Source: Marthasterias glacialis (Eukaryota; Echinodermata; Asteroidea; Forcipulatida; Asteriidae). From it: DNA of 64,000 nt. The stretch covers positions 5,998,512 through 6,062,511 of the forward strand of contig OU452230.1 in NCBI GenBank assembly GCA_911728455.2, written 5' to 3'. A program made the translations under genes and the position numbers. Under the pieces are notes generated by a model. The model saw only the letters and a program-made list of their open reading frames with translations, had not been told where the DNA came from and ran no database searches. The first letter of the stretch is position 1, and each line of letters opens with the position of its first letter. Shown piece by piece: positions 1 to 11,260 of this stretch.

Positions 1-1026
1 AAATTTGGTTTTGGTTTAGAAAGAATTTGGTAACATGAGAAACACTGGACTTACTTAGTCAACATTTCTCCAGCCGCTTGTTGGTAAAACCTGTACATTC
101 TTCTGGACAACTCTGCCACAGCACCCAGTAGACTGTCAGCACATGGTAGTTTGAATTCCCATGTACATGGGTCAAACAAAGGGATTGGTTGAGCAATGTA
201 ACTGCCAAACTGGACTGGTGTACTTTCTACCTGGGGGTGTGATGTTTGGGCTGGGAGGGATGGTTAGGGTCTGATGGGTGGGAGGGACAACTATAGGTTG
301 TGATGGGTAGGCGGGGCAACTAGGATGTGATAGGTGGGTGTGGCAACTAGAATGTGATGGGTGGATCACAACTTCTACTAGGATGTGATGGGTGGGTGGG
401 GCAACTAGAATGTGATGGATGGGTGGGGCAACTAGAGTGTGATGGGTGGAGCAACTAGTATGTGATGGGTGGGAGGGACAACTATAGGATGTGATGGGTA
501 GGCGGGGCAACTAGGATGTGATAGGTGGGTGTGGCAACTAGAATGTGATGGGTAGGCGGGGTAACGATGTGATTGGTAGGCCAGGCAACTAGGATGTGAT
601 AGGTGGGTGTGGCAACTAGAATGTGATGGGTGGGTGGGGCAACTAGGATGTGATAGGTTTTTTTTTATTTGTTTTATTAAAAAAAAATTTTTTTTTTTTT
701 GGGGGGGGGCAGGTGGGATTTGTATATCTTTGTATTTTTAAATATACTCTTGTAATTGCCTCACACCCAGCAGTTTTCACCCCACCCCCTTACAAGAAAT
801 TAGCCTAATAATAAAAAACAAAAACAATAATATTTAAATAAATATTTTACCTGTATTATTTTGTTAACCTCTCAATAGATTTTAATTTAGTTTGATTTGT
901 ACCTTGTATTTCACTAATTTTGTTACTCACAAAACCAAATAATCAATCTTAATGATTTTTCTTGCACAGTCTTAGGTGAATGGCACAATTGGGGTAAGAC
1001 AACCAGCCCAGCTTCTTTGTATTTAG
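1..1026. repeat. 27-bp minisatellite and left flank
   Basis: From about 235 to 660 a G-rich unit of mostly 27 bp is repeated about 15 times (core 'caactagaatgtgatgggtg', with spacings of 22-31 bp between some units). It ends in a T-run/G-run stretch at 658-710. Because 27 is a multiple of three, the minus strand stays open over 172-510 with a repetitive His/Ser/Pro/Thr reading; this looks like a repeat artefact, not a gene. Bases 710-1026 are AT-rich and hold the polypyrimidine/acceptor region of the first visible RhoGEF exon. No further exon of that gene could be supported here. Confidence 0.8.
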
Positions 1027-4000
1027 AATATGATAAGCTAAAAGGCTGGCTAGCATCGTCAGATAGGGTCATCGAGGCAGCAACCTCCACCCAGAAGATC
1101 TTAAGAAGCTTCTTGAAGGACTCCAAAGAGGACCTCGTCGCTAAATTAACTGGTAAGGAACCCAAGAGTTTTAGAGGCCAAAATGAGCATAGAAAAGCAA
1201 ATCCTGGTGGTGAGTCATTGTGTCACATGCACCACACATCTGCTGCACGCCCAAATTGATCGCTACTTCTGGTCCGAAAGCTGGCATACGTTTGTGTGCA
1301 GCTTTACCAACAATCACGCATTTCATCGTTGAAAGGCATTTCGTTTTGACATAATTTATCATTCTTAATTTACCTCGTGTCTTTGAAGAAAAAGCCAAGT
1401 CCAATTATTAAACTTTACTGGCATAAATCCTCACAAAAAAACTAGCTCAATGCAGTTCCTGTGAGCTTCTGGTCATCGTTGGAGCCGGTTTGTGTAAAGT
1501 GGGCGCGGCTGACCAGCAGGATGGGTGTTAACTTTTATCTTACTTTTCAGAATGGGGAAACTGTGGTTGTATAAACATTATACACAGGGCTTGATAAACA
1601 TTGGGGATTTAATTTGCATATTGATCTTGACCCTGTGTTGCAAAAATTTGCCTGCAGTTGGAGAAAAATGACGTCGCGATCTTTGTCTCTTTAAAACTGG
1701 TAGAAGCCAGATTTCAAGTTATGAACAAAGAGAATTTTGGACGGTCCTTTTTCACAGTTTCACACCAGTAGTACGCATGCTGAGAACTACGTGCGCAAAC
1801 TGAACATGTGCGCGCATGCTCAGTACTGTAAAAAAAAAAGGACCGTTGTGTTTGCTGCCACCAGCATCTCAAAAGTCTCCCATTTATTAAGAAAGAGGAG
1901 GTTCAACCTTGAAATTTTTTTCACATTTTAAAGACCCTCTTTTTACATTTATTGGTAGTTTAAAAAAGTTTGCATAAATAAAAGAGTACATTGTATATTT
2001 AAAGAGACAAAATTAGGGCAGAGATGTGTTATTTTCTTGTTTCGTACCCAGACAAGGGGATGTATTGTTATTTTAATTGTCTGTGTTCTTCATTGCAGGG
2101 GATATTGTATTTAATAGTCTTGGCATTCAGGACACCAGACTTCGTCAGATAGCTCCGTCATTGGTCCAAGCCCTCTCTGCATTAACATCACAGTCAATGG
2201 AGGTAAACTTACGCATTGAATGATGAAAAATAAACTTTCTCGTACTACTCAATATTTATAATTACAAATATTACCTTGATTTTCAGAATTGCACTGTCAA
2301 ATTGTTTTAAATCAATTTTGAGGTGATCAAAGAAAAATTGACTGGAGTGGGATTTGAACCAGCGACCGCCGGCTTAACATACCGATGGTCGCAGGTTCAA
2401 ATCCCGCTCCAGTCAAGTTTTCTTTGTTCACCCCAAAATTGATTTAAAATAATTCTCCCCAGTCAGTTTCCCTTGTGGTTTATTGATTTATATTTACAAA
2501 TTATTTTACAACAAAGATTACATTGGTATGGGTAGTAAGATTCATGTGAGGAATTTTTCATGTTTCAAACTGTCAAGCTCAATCGAAAAAGAAAAAAAAA
2601 TGAATAAAGCTGTGTCGGAATTGATTGGCTTCAGTGGTGGCTTTAGATGGAGGAATCGCTGGAAAGTCAGGACTATTCTTCAAATGTCTCATCGGCCAGC
2701 AGCCATAGCCGAGCCCAAAGTCACTTGACTCTGACGTCAGCCTTGCGGACAAAAAGTTGCCTTGATGGAAGATTGGGCTGTTTCTTGCAAAAATGGCACA
2801 CAGTGGAAGAAAAAAACAATAAAATTATTGACCCTTATTCACCTGACATCACCATCACAATAATCTTGGTTACGCCATTTTGGAAGTCAATGTCACTGTG
2901 TGTTATCCAGTGCGGTGTGCATTTTAGGCAATTACCGCATTTACACGCATACCTATTGACTTGCAAAATGGTGAGCGTGTCACAATCGCTGCACGTAACG
3001 TACGTGCAAGGGGTCAATTGTTGAATTTTTATAACTGAGTTTTTTCCCTCTCTATTTTGCAGGTAGATTCGTTGGCATTTGTGGCTAACCATCTCCTTCA
3101 AGCCAGTGGTCATAGTGTCTCACAGACTCACCCAAAGAACATTCCAGCAACCAAAATGAGTCCAGCCAAGGTATCCATAACTTTGAATTCACTTTTTATG
3201 GACTTTAATGTGTTGTTGATTTCATAAGAATATAAGAAATACAGTAAGGGCCCCAGGTCCACAGTACCTGTATTGACCCATTTCACCTGACGTCATCATC
3301 ACAATAATCTTGGTTGCGCTATTTTAGTGGTCAATGTCACTGAGTTATTCAGTGAAGAGCGCATTTTAGGAGACGCAGCGTTTACACGTAAACTTATTGA
3401 CCACCAAAATGGTGAGCGTAGCACAGTCGGCGCGTGTGTGACGTGTGTGCAAGGGGTCAATACACAGGTTTCTCGTTGTGTTGACCCGAACATTGTTGTC
3501 TTTGCGATACTTTATGGGTCGCTCAATGTTTTCAACATGCTCATAGTTTTGAAAAGAATATAATGGGAAGATGTCGGAGACTGTTTACAACTAAAATCGG
3601 TTTCAAAATGTTGATATTTTCACAGTAAAATCAACAGGAAATTTGTTCTATTTGAAATTGTGATATTTGAAAGAGGGTTTCTCTAATTAATGTACTCTTT
3701 TGAACCCAAAGTCAAAATATCAGGGAACTGAGATAGCAGTTGTTGTTTTTCATTTGCCTACTGTTTTGTGATTTGTTATTTCAGCAACGACTGAAAAGGA
3801 TGTCCAGTTTGAACAGCGACATCAACAGTGAAATCTCTGAAGAAATCGCAGAGGAGATATCGGACTTTGACAGCGAGGTTGAAAATATCAACCGCAACGC
3901 TCTCTACTCGTCTGTCTCGGAGCTCAGACCAGCAGAGGTACCAGTTGCAACGGGTACCAAGCAACTAGCAACATTCAAAGTGACACAGGTGAAAACAGCA

Positions 4001-7000
4001 GGGATCGTGGTTTAAGGGACGGTTTCACTCAAGGGGATTGATATATGTCTTTGGCTTTTGGTTTACTTCCTAGGATCATTTTTCCGAAGTTGTCAAGGCT
4101 CATTAGCGTACAAAATATGGCGGCTTGGTATGTGTGTAATAAAAGATGCTATGACTAGTATAATTTGGTCACTAGGGCACGTCTATGCCCCCCTCTGGCC
4201 TGCGTGTGACCACAAAAAATGTCCTATTTGGCCTTTGGAGGGACACAGGACCCTCTTGTGATTACTCACTGACCGTTGGGGCACATAGCATGCAATAGTG
4301 CCCAGTCAATATGTATTAACAATAGACCTTATGCATTGACGTCATCCTGCCACCGTCGTAGAGGTAAAACAATGCTGAAACAATGGAAATGCACAGCTAC
4401 AAAATGTGTGTACACATGACGCACAGGATGGCCCAGTGAAAAACCTTCTTTGGTCTCGTCCATCAGAGGGCCCCCTACTCAAACGGCGTCATGTGCACAA
4501 GTTTCTGTAATCTCTGTAAAATGTATACACTCAACTATCCATTCTTCAGTTGCAAACTGGTGACAGCAGACAGAACACAGCCTTCCAGATCCTGTCGTCG
4601 GAGTTCTCCTACATGAAGCATCTGATGATTATAGAGGACGTCTACCGCCAACCTCTACTAGCAGCTCTCAAGTCCAACAAGGCAATAATCAGCCAGGCTA
4701 ATGTACACATGATCTTCACAGATGTCAACATCATTCTCTCAATTACACGGTGAGTATCGGTTATCAGAGCATCCAAGGTTCGAATCCCTCCTCACGTAAT
4801 GTGTCTTTGTCCACTGCAAGAACTGACTAATGCACCGATGTATATGCTGGGTCACACCAAGTGTGGATACTGGTCTTTGACAATAGAATGATCCATTAAG
4901 CCCCGCCTAGTAACGTATTGACCAATCACAGCCTTGACAACGCCACTGAAAGTCTGACATGATAAAATCCCATTAGAAAAGTAACCAAACCGCTGACATT
5001 GTTCTGACACACCAGAGCACAAACAACTGTACTCACTTTTGTTTTGTTTTATTTTTTTTCGTATTTCTGGTGTCGCAAATCCCACAGCAGTGGTCCCTGT
5101 ACAGTTGTGTAAAAGTGGTTGAACAGTGTTCCTGTCTGCATTGTTCTGTGGACTCCAGGCACTGCTCAAAAGGCCACGAAACTAAATCCATACTGTTCAC
5201 CAAAACCATGTTCGTGTGTGTATCCAACACGTGTGTGTGGCCGGCGCTGCAACTGAACCACCTCTGCGATCGTGGCAAGAATGTCACACCATGTGCTGTT
5301 GTAAGGCAGTTGCTAAGGTAGGCGGGGCTTAATGGATCGGCCTTTTAACACCGTTGTCCAAGTGCTTGAGTGTTTTTCCTTCCCTTGCTGTCCACACAGT
5401 GAGATCACAGAGGACCTGAGTGATCGCCTAGAGCAATGGGGTCCAGAACAGTGCATCGGTGATTGCTTCATTAAGTTCCAAGCCAAGCTCAAGGCATACA
5501 CCAACTTCCACAAGAACTACCAGATTGTACTCGCCACCGTAGACAAGGTATTCTAGTTGATGTTACAAGGTTGATACTCGAAGTGACAGTGGCCAAACTG
5601 TTTTCTTCATCATCCGGTGGGAAAAGACTTTGTTAACGGTATCCATCAAAGAACAAAACAAAAACAGGTTATGAATATTCAAACCAACTGATTTTCAATG
5701 ACGACAACAGTAATAATAATAAACGGTTGTTGTATAATAACTTCCAATGTACTTCTCGTGGTACACTGGTCAACCCTTATGTGTTTTGAATCATTCAAGT
5801 CGGGCATGATATTTGGTCCTTGGGAAAAAAAAGTAGGAACATTTTAATGAGTACAAGGACCTTACATATCTTTCAAAATACTCCTCTCCATGTTTTGACT
5901 CGGATAAAATTGGTATGCCTGTTCAAAATAAGCTAAATTTGGGCCTGCTGTATCATATCCTACAAAGTAACACAACTGTACTGAACTGGATTCTGTACGA
6001 TTTGGGACATACAGGCATGATATTTGGTCCTTGGGAAAAAGTAGAAACAAGTACAAGGCCTAACCTACTTGTACATATAGTGTAGGTTTTAATAGACTTT
6101 TCAGGCTGTTTAATGACAATTTTCCTGTTTTTTCTAAGAACGTGTAGTGTGTCGTAGCTGAGTGGTTAGTGCATCGGACTCAAGTCCTGGTGGCTGAGTC
6201 ATCAGGATGTGGGTTCGAATCCCGGCCATGACACTTGTGTCCTTGAGCAAGACACTTAACTATAATTGCTTCAGATAGGGGAAGAGGCAGTTATGTTTGT
6301 CTCGCAACGGATTCATTTACCCCTCCCTGTTTTTTAGCAAAAAATATGAAATATCAGAAGGATATCTTTAAAAACCTGTTAGGTTGTCTGAAATTTACTC
6401 AAAAAATAGTTGCAATCAAACAACATTATCACACACCGTTATTCAATGTATATGTATATCTGAGAACAAAGTGAACCGTCATGACAAGCTAGGTTTCCGT
6501 TTCTCAAACTCTCCCCAGTGTCGTCAGCAGTACCCAGCCTTCCGTGCATTCCTCAAACACAACAACGTATCCCCACAGTCCAACATGATGTCCCTTTCAG
6601 AGCTGTTCCTCCTCCCAGCTAGGCGTATCGGGCTGTACATCCAGATGCTCCTCGCCCAGCAGGGCGTAACGCCGGATGAGCACCCAGACAACCAGGACCT
6701 AGGGGTGGCTATTGGAATGTTCAGGCAACTCCAGACTTTTGTGGAAGAGGTTAGAGCCTGATTGCACTGTATTATAGGTTTTCCCGGCCAATTTCAACAA
6801 AAATCCATTCAAGTTAATACCGGGGTCATTCAATTTCGCTTGAAAATAAATCCTCGGGTACATCAGCATTCAACAGTTAAAAAGAGTCATTCAATTTCGA
6901 CACTTGAGCATTCATTCGACAAATAAAATCATTCAATTTAAACTGGTCACTTAGTTAATTCAATTTCGTCAAAGACGGCAGGAACGGGCTGGTCGACTAT

Positions 7001-10000
7001 TCATTTTCGTCAACTGGCAAACGTTTTAGAAATGTTTGCGTTCAAATTCGTTTCTTCTATGCCCTTTCTGGTACGTATTTGCCTATTATATATAAAGTTA
7101 GGATATTATGATGGGAATTCATTTCTACACTGTTGCCGAGTTATACCTCTCTCTAAATATACGATTTTGAAGCAAAAAATAATGTCTGCCCGTGGTCGTA
7201 CGAAGATTGAGCACTGTAGATAGAGGAAGGCTGATTGAAGTATTCGAGAGTTAATTTGCAAGATCTAAACATTAACGAATAAAGAAGCTGACTTTAAAGT
7301 GAAGTGAATTTAAGACCAAAGCAAACATTTATATTGCAAGCAAATGTAACCAAAATATTGTTTATTATATTGTTTATTGTTTTTTGTAATGCCATAAAAC
7401 ATTTAACTGTTCTTAGACACATTTTAAAGTTTAATCATGGGGCACTCTCTTAGTGTGTTTTTGATTAAAATTTACTCTATTCGATTGAAACTAGGGACAA
7501 AATGCAAAATGTTTGACCCTGGCCTCAATCGAAAAAAGTTATTTTCAATCTAATTAGAGTGATTTTCAATCTAATTAGAGTGAGTTTCAATCTAAATTTG
7601 TAGTGTGTAACAAAGTAAAAGGAAAACATTTACAATTAAGACCAAATATAAAAATTAAATTAAAAACTCATAAGACAGATTATTCACGCAACTGCCGTAA
7701 AAAGAACTTTATCGCTAACTTTAAACGCAAGCATAAGCCGTATCAAACTCATGTTGAATTTGAACGCTCAAAATGTTGAAATCTGTTGCCCATAAACGAA
7801 AAAGAAACGAACATTAGGTGCAAAAATGCAGAGCGCTTCGATGACTCTGAATTTGATTGCACCTATTGGGAAAAGGTGGTGGATATTCAACATAAGAATG
7901 GCAATCTTCTTATATTGAATGCTTATAAACGAAATAGAATGAAAAGAAAGGGATCCTGAGTGCACGAAAACGAAATTGAATGCAATAATACTGAAAGAGA
8001 AACCCTAGTTTGACTGAATTAGAGAAATTGCGTGAATTTGAAAGCGCAATAATGAAATTGATTGATATTTTGCTGAATTTGGCCGGGAAAACCTATATTA
8101 GTATTTATTTCTAGAAATGAAACCAAGTGATCCTCAAATGCACCTTGCACATTATTTCCAACGAAACCCGAGGAGCTGGTGAAGAAATGTTTAGTTTTAG
8201 ATAAAGGGGGAAAACCTGAAATTTTGGAAAACCCACATGATCAGGTAGGGAGTGAAAATCCGATCTACATGTGAGGCTGTGGTTCAAGGTTGGATTCGAA
8301 CCAAGGTGAACTGCAGGGAAAGTTGCCATTATGCCAATGTGATACCCAGGCTGACAATAAGAAGTTACAACGGAACAAGACTCAGTTTGAGAAGCACCAA
8401 CCCAGCACAGATTCTAGCCTTGTACATCTAAGACCTCTGTAAAAGTCTACCATTGAATTGAGCAAAAGACGTGGAAATACACAGAGCATCAACGCTGTTA
8501 TGGACATATCAATGTGTTGGTGCAACAAGGTCAGAACTCGATTCTGCATGAAAGTCGTAACTTGTGCGAACATGACTTTGTTTGCTCATCCAGGTTTAAC
8601 TTAATACAACCTTTTGACATTCTAAAACTTGTGTTTCACGTAAATACTAATTTGAGAGATTTAAGACTCGGATGTTATTTTTCCGTCCTGATTTTCAGTG
8701 TAATGAGAGAGCAGAGAGGGAGAGGCAGCTGCAGGAGTTACAGCGACGCATCAAGAAATGTCCAACACTCCTTGAGTCCAATCGCTTCCTCATCAGGGAA
8801 CAAGTTGTTGCTAACATGGAGCAGGCCGAGAAAAGCGGCCAAATTGGCGGGTAAGCCTTGTTTATGCTTCCTCCGCATAGGACTCCAACACAGTTATCAA
8901 AAAGAAGAGTTTTTTTTCAGGGCGAATAGACTATGTACATGTAGGTCTTCATCTTTTGATTTATTTATTTTTTTTTGTGGGGGGGGGGAAAGCAATGGGG
9001 GATAAATCTGGTTCCAACTACATTGCTTTAAAATATGAAAGAAACAAGATTGTGCAACTTCAACAGAGCAACATTTGATTATGTGCAAGACTTGCACAGA
9101 CATTTGACCCAATTTACTTACCGTCATCACCCACGATAATTCTTGGTTTTCGCCATTTTGGGAGTCGTTTTTCCCATGCGTTACTTTGCAGTGTGCATTT
9201 TAGGCAAAGCTTGCGTTGTGATAAGCGCATCATATCTTCACATGCATTTTGACTCAACGTGGCAGACCATGGGCAGACCGTAGCTGCGTGCAATGGGTTA
9301 ACGCATGACGACTATGGCACGTTCACCATTTTGGGACTCAACAGGTAAAGGGTGTAAATGCCACTTCACCTAAAATTCACACCACACTGTACAATAATAA
9401 TAATAATAATATAAATGGAAATTATTATTATTGTACAATACACAGGGACATTGACTCAACCACAATGGCGCAACCAAGATTATTGTGATGATGAAGTCGG
9501 GTGAATTGGATCAATACCATCTTCATACCATGTAAAGCTCATTGACTAAAAACTGCCGATCGTAAAGTACCCAAAAGCTCAAATCTCTTTTTGTCAGAGC
9601 TCTTTGGCTCAATTGTTATCTGCAAGAAAGAGGACTTCCAACTTTGCAAATCAACCTAGTTTGATTCATTCCACTTTATTTTATTGCAGGTTATATGAAC
9701 ACATTCAGGATCTTGGCCTGTTCCTTTTCAATGATGCGTTGATGGTGACAATACAAACTATCAAGACGATGCCGTACACACGCCAGACTGAGACACTGTA
9801 TCATTTCCATTCCTCGGTTGGCCTACCCAAACTTGAAATCCAGGAATTACCGGACTCAAAATGTGAGTTTACATGTAGTACCACGGACAAATTTCTTATT
9901 TCAACCGTAGGCGCAGATTTTTTTCTACTTACTGTAGCAGAATAATCCACAGCGTATTTCACAGGTTAGCGAGGAATTTTTGCTTGTGAGCGTGCATTCT

Positions 10001-10717
10001 TTCTGTTACTAAGCATACTTCACTGACAAAACTAGCGCAGAAATTCAGCACTAACTCTGTAAGCATGGTAAGCAGAAAATGGTGACTGTAAGTGCAGGAT
10101 TCCACTGTAAGCAGAGCCATGAAATTGGGCCCAGGCAGCTACTCTGTCCATCACATAGAGTTATATATAAGAATTAGAGGGAGCACTCGCGATGCCACAC
10201 ACGGAACTCCACTGACTCACCACGGGCGAAAATCCATATGGGTCAATTGCATACAAATGTCCACTTAGAAAATGGCTGCTGTGTGAACGGATGAGTAACC
10301 AGTGTAAATGAATGGTCCGCGCCATTTTCTCAATGGGCAAAAATGCTCCTTGTCGGGCCGTGTCGCATGGTTTGTACGCCCTCTAGTTCTTATATATAAC
10401 TTTATGGTCCATCATGAGTTGAGTCAAATCACATGTACGGTACAGTACATGTTAAGAAAGGTACTAACCTTGTTTCAAATGTGCATGGAATGATTCAACT
10501 GTGCCTTGTGTTTACTAGCTGTCAGTGTTTTCAAGGCACATGTTTATTCAAATCATATTTGTCCATTTTGTTTGTTCTGGTTGCAGATATGAAGCATGCA
10601 TTCATCCTGCAGACACCTAAACGTCGCTGGGTTTGTGCAACAGATGATGAAAATGATAAGATAGCCATTATGTCAGCCATAGAGACAGCCATACAGGCCT
10701 CACTGGATGAAACATAG
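1027..10717 (+). CDS. ECT2L: Rho guanine nucleotide exchange factor, ECT2L-like (3' ten exons)
   Basis: Activates Rho-family GTPases by GDP/GTP exchange through a DH-PH module. Exons: 1027-1152, 2099-2202, 3063-3170, 3785-3988, 4550-4749, 5400-5547, 6519-6749, 8699-8850, 9690-9862, 10587-10717 (TAG). All have AG/GT borders and the phases agree, giving 524 complete codons plus a split first codon; the 5' part is missing. In visible residues: a Dpy-30/RIIa-like segment around 50-90 (IAPSLVQAL, then DSLAFVANHLL); an acidic Ser-rich linker (about 113-180); a DH domain from about 187 to 375, with AFQILSSEFSYMKHL as CR1 and ELFLLPARRIGLYIQMLL as CR3; a basic helical linker (RERQLQELQRRIKK); and a PH domain from about 425 to the end (LGLFLFNDALMV, AFILQTPKRRWVCA). 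The PH end resembles ECT2L from memory of the family. DH-PH identity is firm; the exact orthology is moderate. The window shows no F-box region. Confidence 0.85.
1741..1845. mobile_element. Small foldback/MITE-like element
   Basis: The ends are inverted copies (ACGGTCCTTTTT at the left, AAAAAGGACCGT at the right) and the interior also pairs (GCATGCTGAG against CTCAGTACTG-type sequence). It lies in the RhoGEF intron between exons at 1152 and 2099. No coding capacity. It is probably a non-autonomous DNA transposon; family unknown. Confidence 0.5.
2310..2452. repeat. Head-to-head pair of tRNA-derived SINE fragments
   Basis: The left half is the minus-strand 3' part of a tRNA-like SINE (CTGGAGTGGGATTTGAACC) and the right half is the plus-strand version (GGTTCAAATCCCGCTCCAG), each followed outward by the same tail (TTTCTTTGTTCACC and AAAATTGATTTAAA). 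Together they form an inverted repeat with arms of about 65 bp and almost no spacer. It lies in a RhoGEF intron, so the pre-mRNA could fold into a hairpin here. A single, longer copy of the same SINE is at 20795-20890. Confidence 0.7.
2827..3018. mobile_element. MITE family A, copy 1
   Basis: Starts ATTGACCC and ends GGGTCAAT. Internally a CATTTTGGAAGTCAA-like block is inverted against a GACTTGCAAAATGG block, so the element can fold on itself. About 190 bp, non-coding, just upstream of the RhoGEF exon at 3063. Related copies are at 3271-3462, 9103-9301, 9293-9516, 12905-13055, 14423-14653 and 35719-35909. Confidence 0.7.
3271..3462. mobile_element. MITE family A, copy 2
   Basis: A well-preserved copy with terminal inverted repeats TATTGACCC / GGGTCAATA and the inner inverted CATTTTGG blocks. 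Located in the intron after the RhoGEF exon ending at 3170. Confidence 0.7.
4323..4504. mobile_element. MITE family C (TAGACCTTATGCATTGACGTC), diverged copy
   Basis: Begins TAGACCTTATGCATTGACGT and ends near ACGGCGTCATGTGCACAAG. It is a diverged relative of the two 173-bp copies at 28298-28470 and 53809-53981. It lies 45 bases upstream of the DH-domain exon at 4550. Confidence 0.6.
6149..6335 (+). repeat. tRNA-Leu-derived SINE
   Basis: The head resembles a tRNA-Leu: GTAGCTGAGTGGTTAGTGC as D-arm/box A, ACTCAAGTCC with anticodon CAA, a long variable arm, and GGTTCGAATCCC as box B. It continues into a non-tRNA body (TGTCCTTGAGCAAGACACTT) and a tail also found at 15047-15110. The missing tRNA 3' end and the continuation into the body argue against a functional tRNA gene. 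Intronic in the RhoGEF. Confidence 0.75.
6773..8097. mobile_element. 1.3-kb AT-rich non-autonomous DNA element with TIRs
   Basis: The left end TATAGGTTTTCCCGGCCAA is the inverse of the right end TTGGCCGGGAAAACCTATA-type sequence (right side 8075-8097). The interior is rich in the CATTCAATTTC / GAAATTGAATG motif in both orientations. No convincing protein is encoded. The element starts about 24 bases after the splice donor of the RhoGEF exon ending at 6749. A short internally deleted relative is at 53237-53513. Confidence 0.7.
9103..9301. mobile_element. MITE family A, copy 3
   Basis: TTTGACCC start and CAATGGGTTAA end, with the family's CGCCATTTTGGGAGTC and TTTTGACTCAACG blocks. More diverged than copies 1 and 2. 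It abuts copy 4 in opposite orientation in the RhoGEF intron before the PH-domain exon. Confidence 0.6.
9293..9516. mobile_element. MITE family A, copy 4 (inverted, with AAT microsatellite)
   Basis: Opposite orientation to copy 3, ending GTGAATTGGATCAATA. An AAT/ATT trinucleotide run (9401-9435) splits it near the middle, inside the conserved GTACAATA site. Confidence 0.6.
10157..10404. mobile_element. Foldback element with TATATAA-containing TIRs
   Basis: Left AGTTATATATAAGAATTAGA and right CTAGTTCTTATATATAACTT are inverted copies; a weaker pairing, ATGGCTGCTG... against CGCGCCATTTTC, lies inside. About 250 bp, non-coding, in the last RhoGEF intron. Confidence 0.6.
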
Positions 10718-11260
10718 CAATGACAGCCATACAGACAGCCATACAGGCCTCACTGGATAAAACAAAGCAATGTCAGCCATACAGACAGCCATACAGGCCT
10801 CACTGGATGAAACATAGCAATGACAGCCATACAGGCAGCCATACAGGCCTCACTGGATGAAACATAGCAATGACAGCCATACAGACAGCCATACAGGCCT
10901 CACTGGATGAAACATAGCAATGTCAGCCATACAGACAGCCATACAGGCCTCACTGGATGAAACATAGCAATGACAGCCATACAGGCAGCCATACAGGCCT
11001 CACTGGATGAAACATAGCAATGACAGCCATACAGACAGCCATACAGGCCTCACTGGATGAAACATAGCAATGACAGCCATACAGACAGCCATACGGGCCT
11101 CACTGGATGAAACATAGCAATGACAGCCATACAGGCAGCCATACAGGCCTCACTGGATGAAACATAGCAATGACAGCCATACAGACAGCCATACAGGCCT
11201 CACTGGATGAAACATAGCAATGTCAGCCATACAGACAGCCAACACACAAGCCTTACTAGA
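10671..11260 (+). repeat. 50-bp tandem array founded on the RhoGEF stop-codon segment
   Basis: The last 47 coding bases plus the stop of the RhoGEF (encoding SAIETAIQASLDET-stop) are repeated about 11.5 times with a 50-bp period. The first unit is the functional 3' coding end; the rest form the 3' UTR/flank. Three unit variants (TGAC..ACAGAC, TGTC..ACAGAC, TGAC..ACAGGC) alternate in order, so a 150-bp higher-order period is visible. The last unit decays into CAACACACAAGCCTTACTAG-type sequence. Confidence 0.9.

Noticed and set aside
172..510. 112-residue minus-strand reading frame rich in Ser/His/Pro
   Set aside because: It is the translation of a 27-bp minisatellite, whose unit length is a multiple of three; no domain, no splice context.
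6149..6240. Possible functional tRNA-Leu gene
   Set aside because: The tRNA-like part runs into a SINE body found at several other loci and lacks a proper 3' acceptor end.
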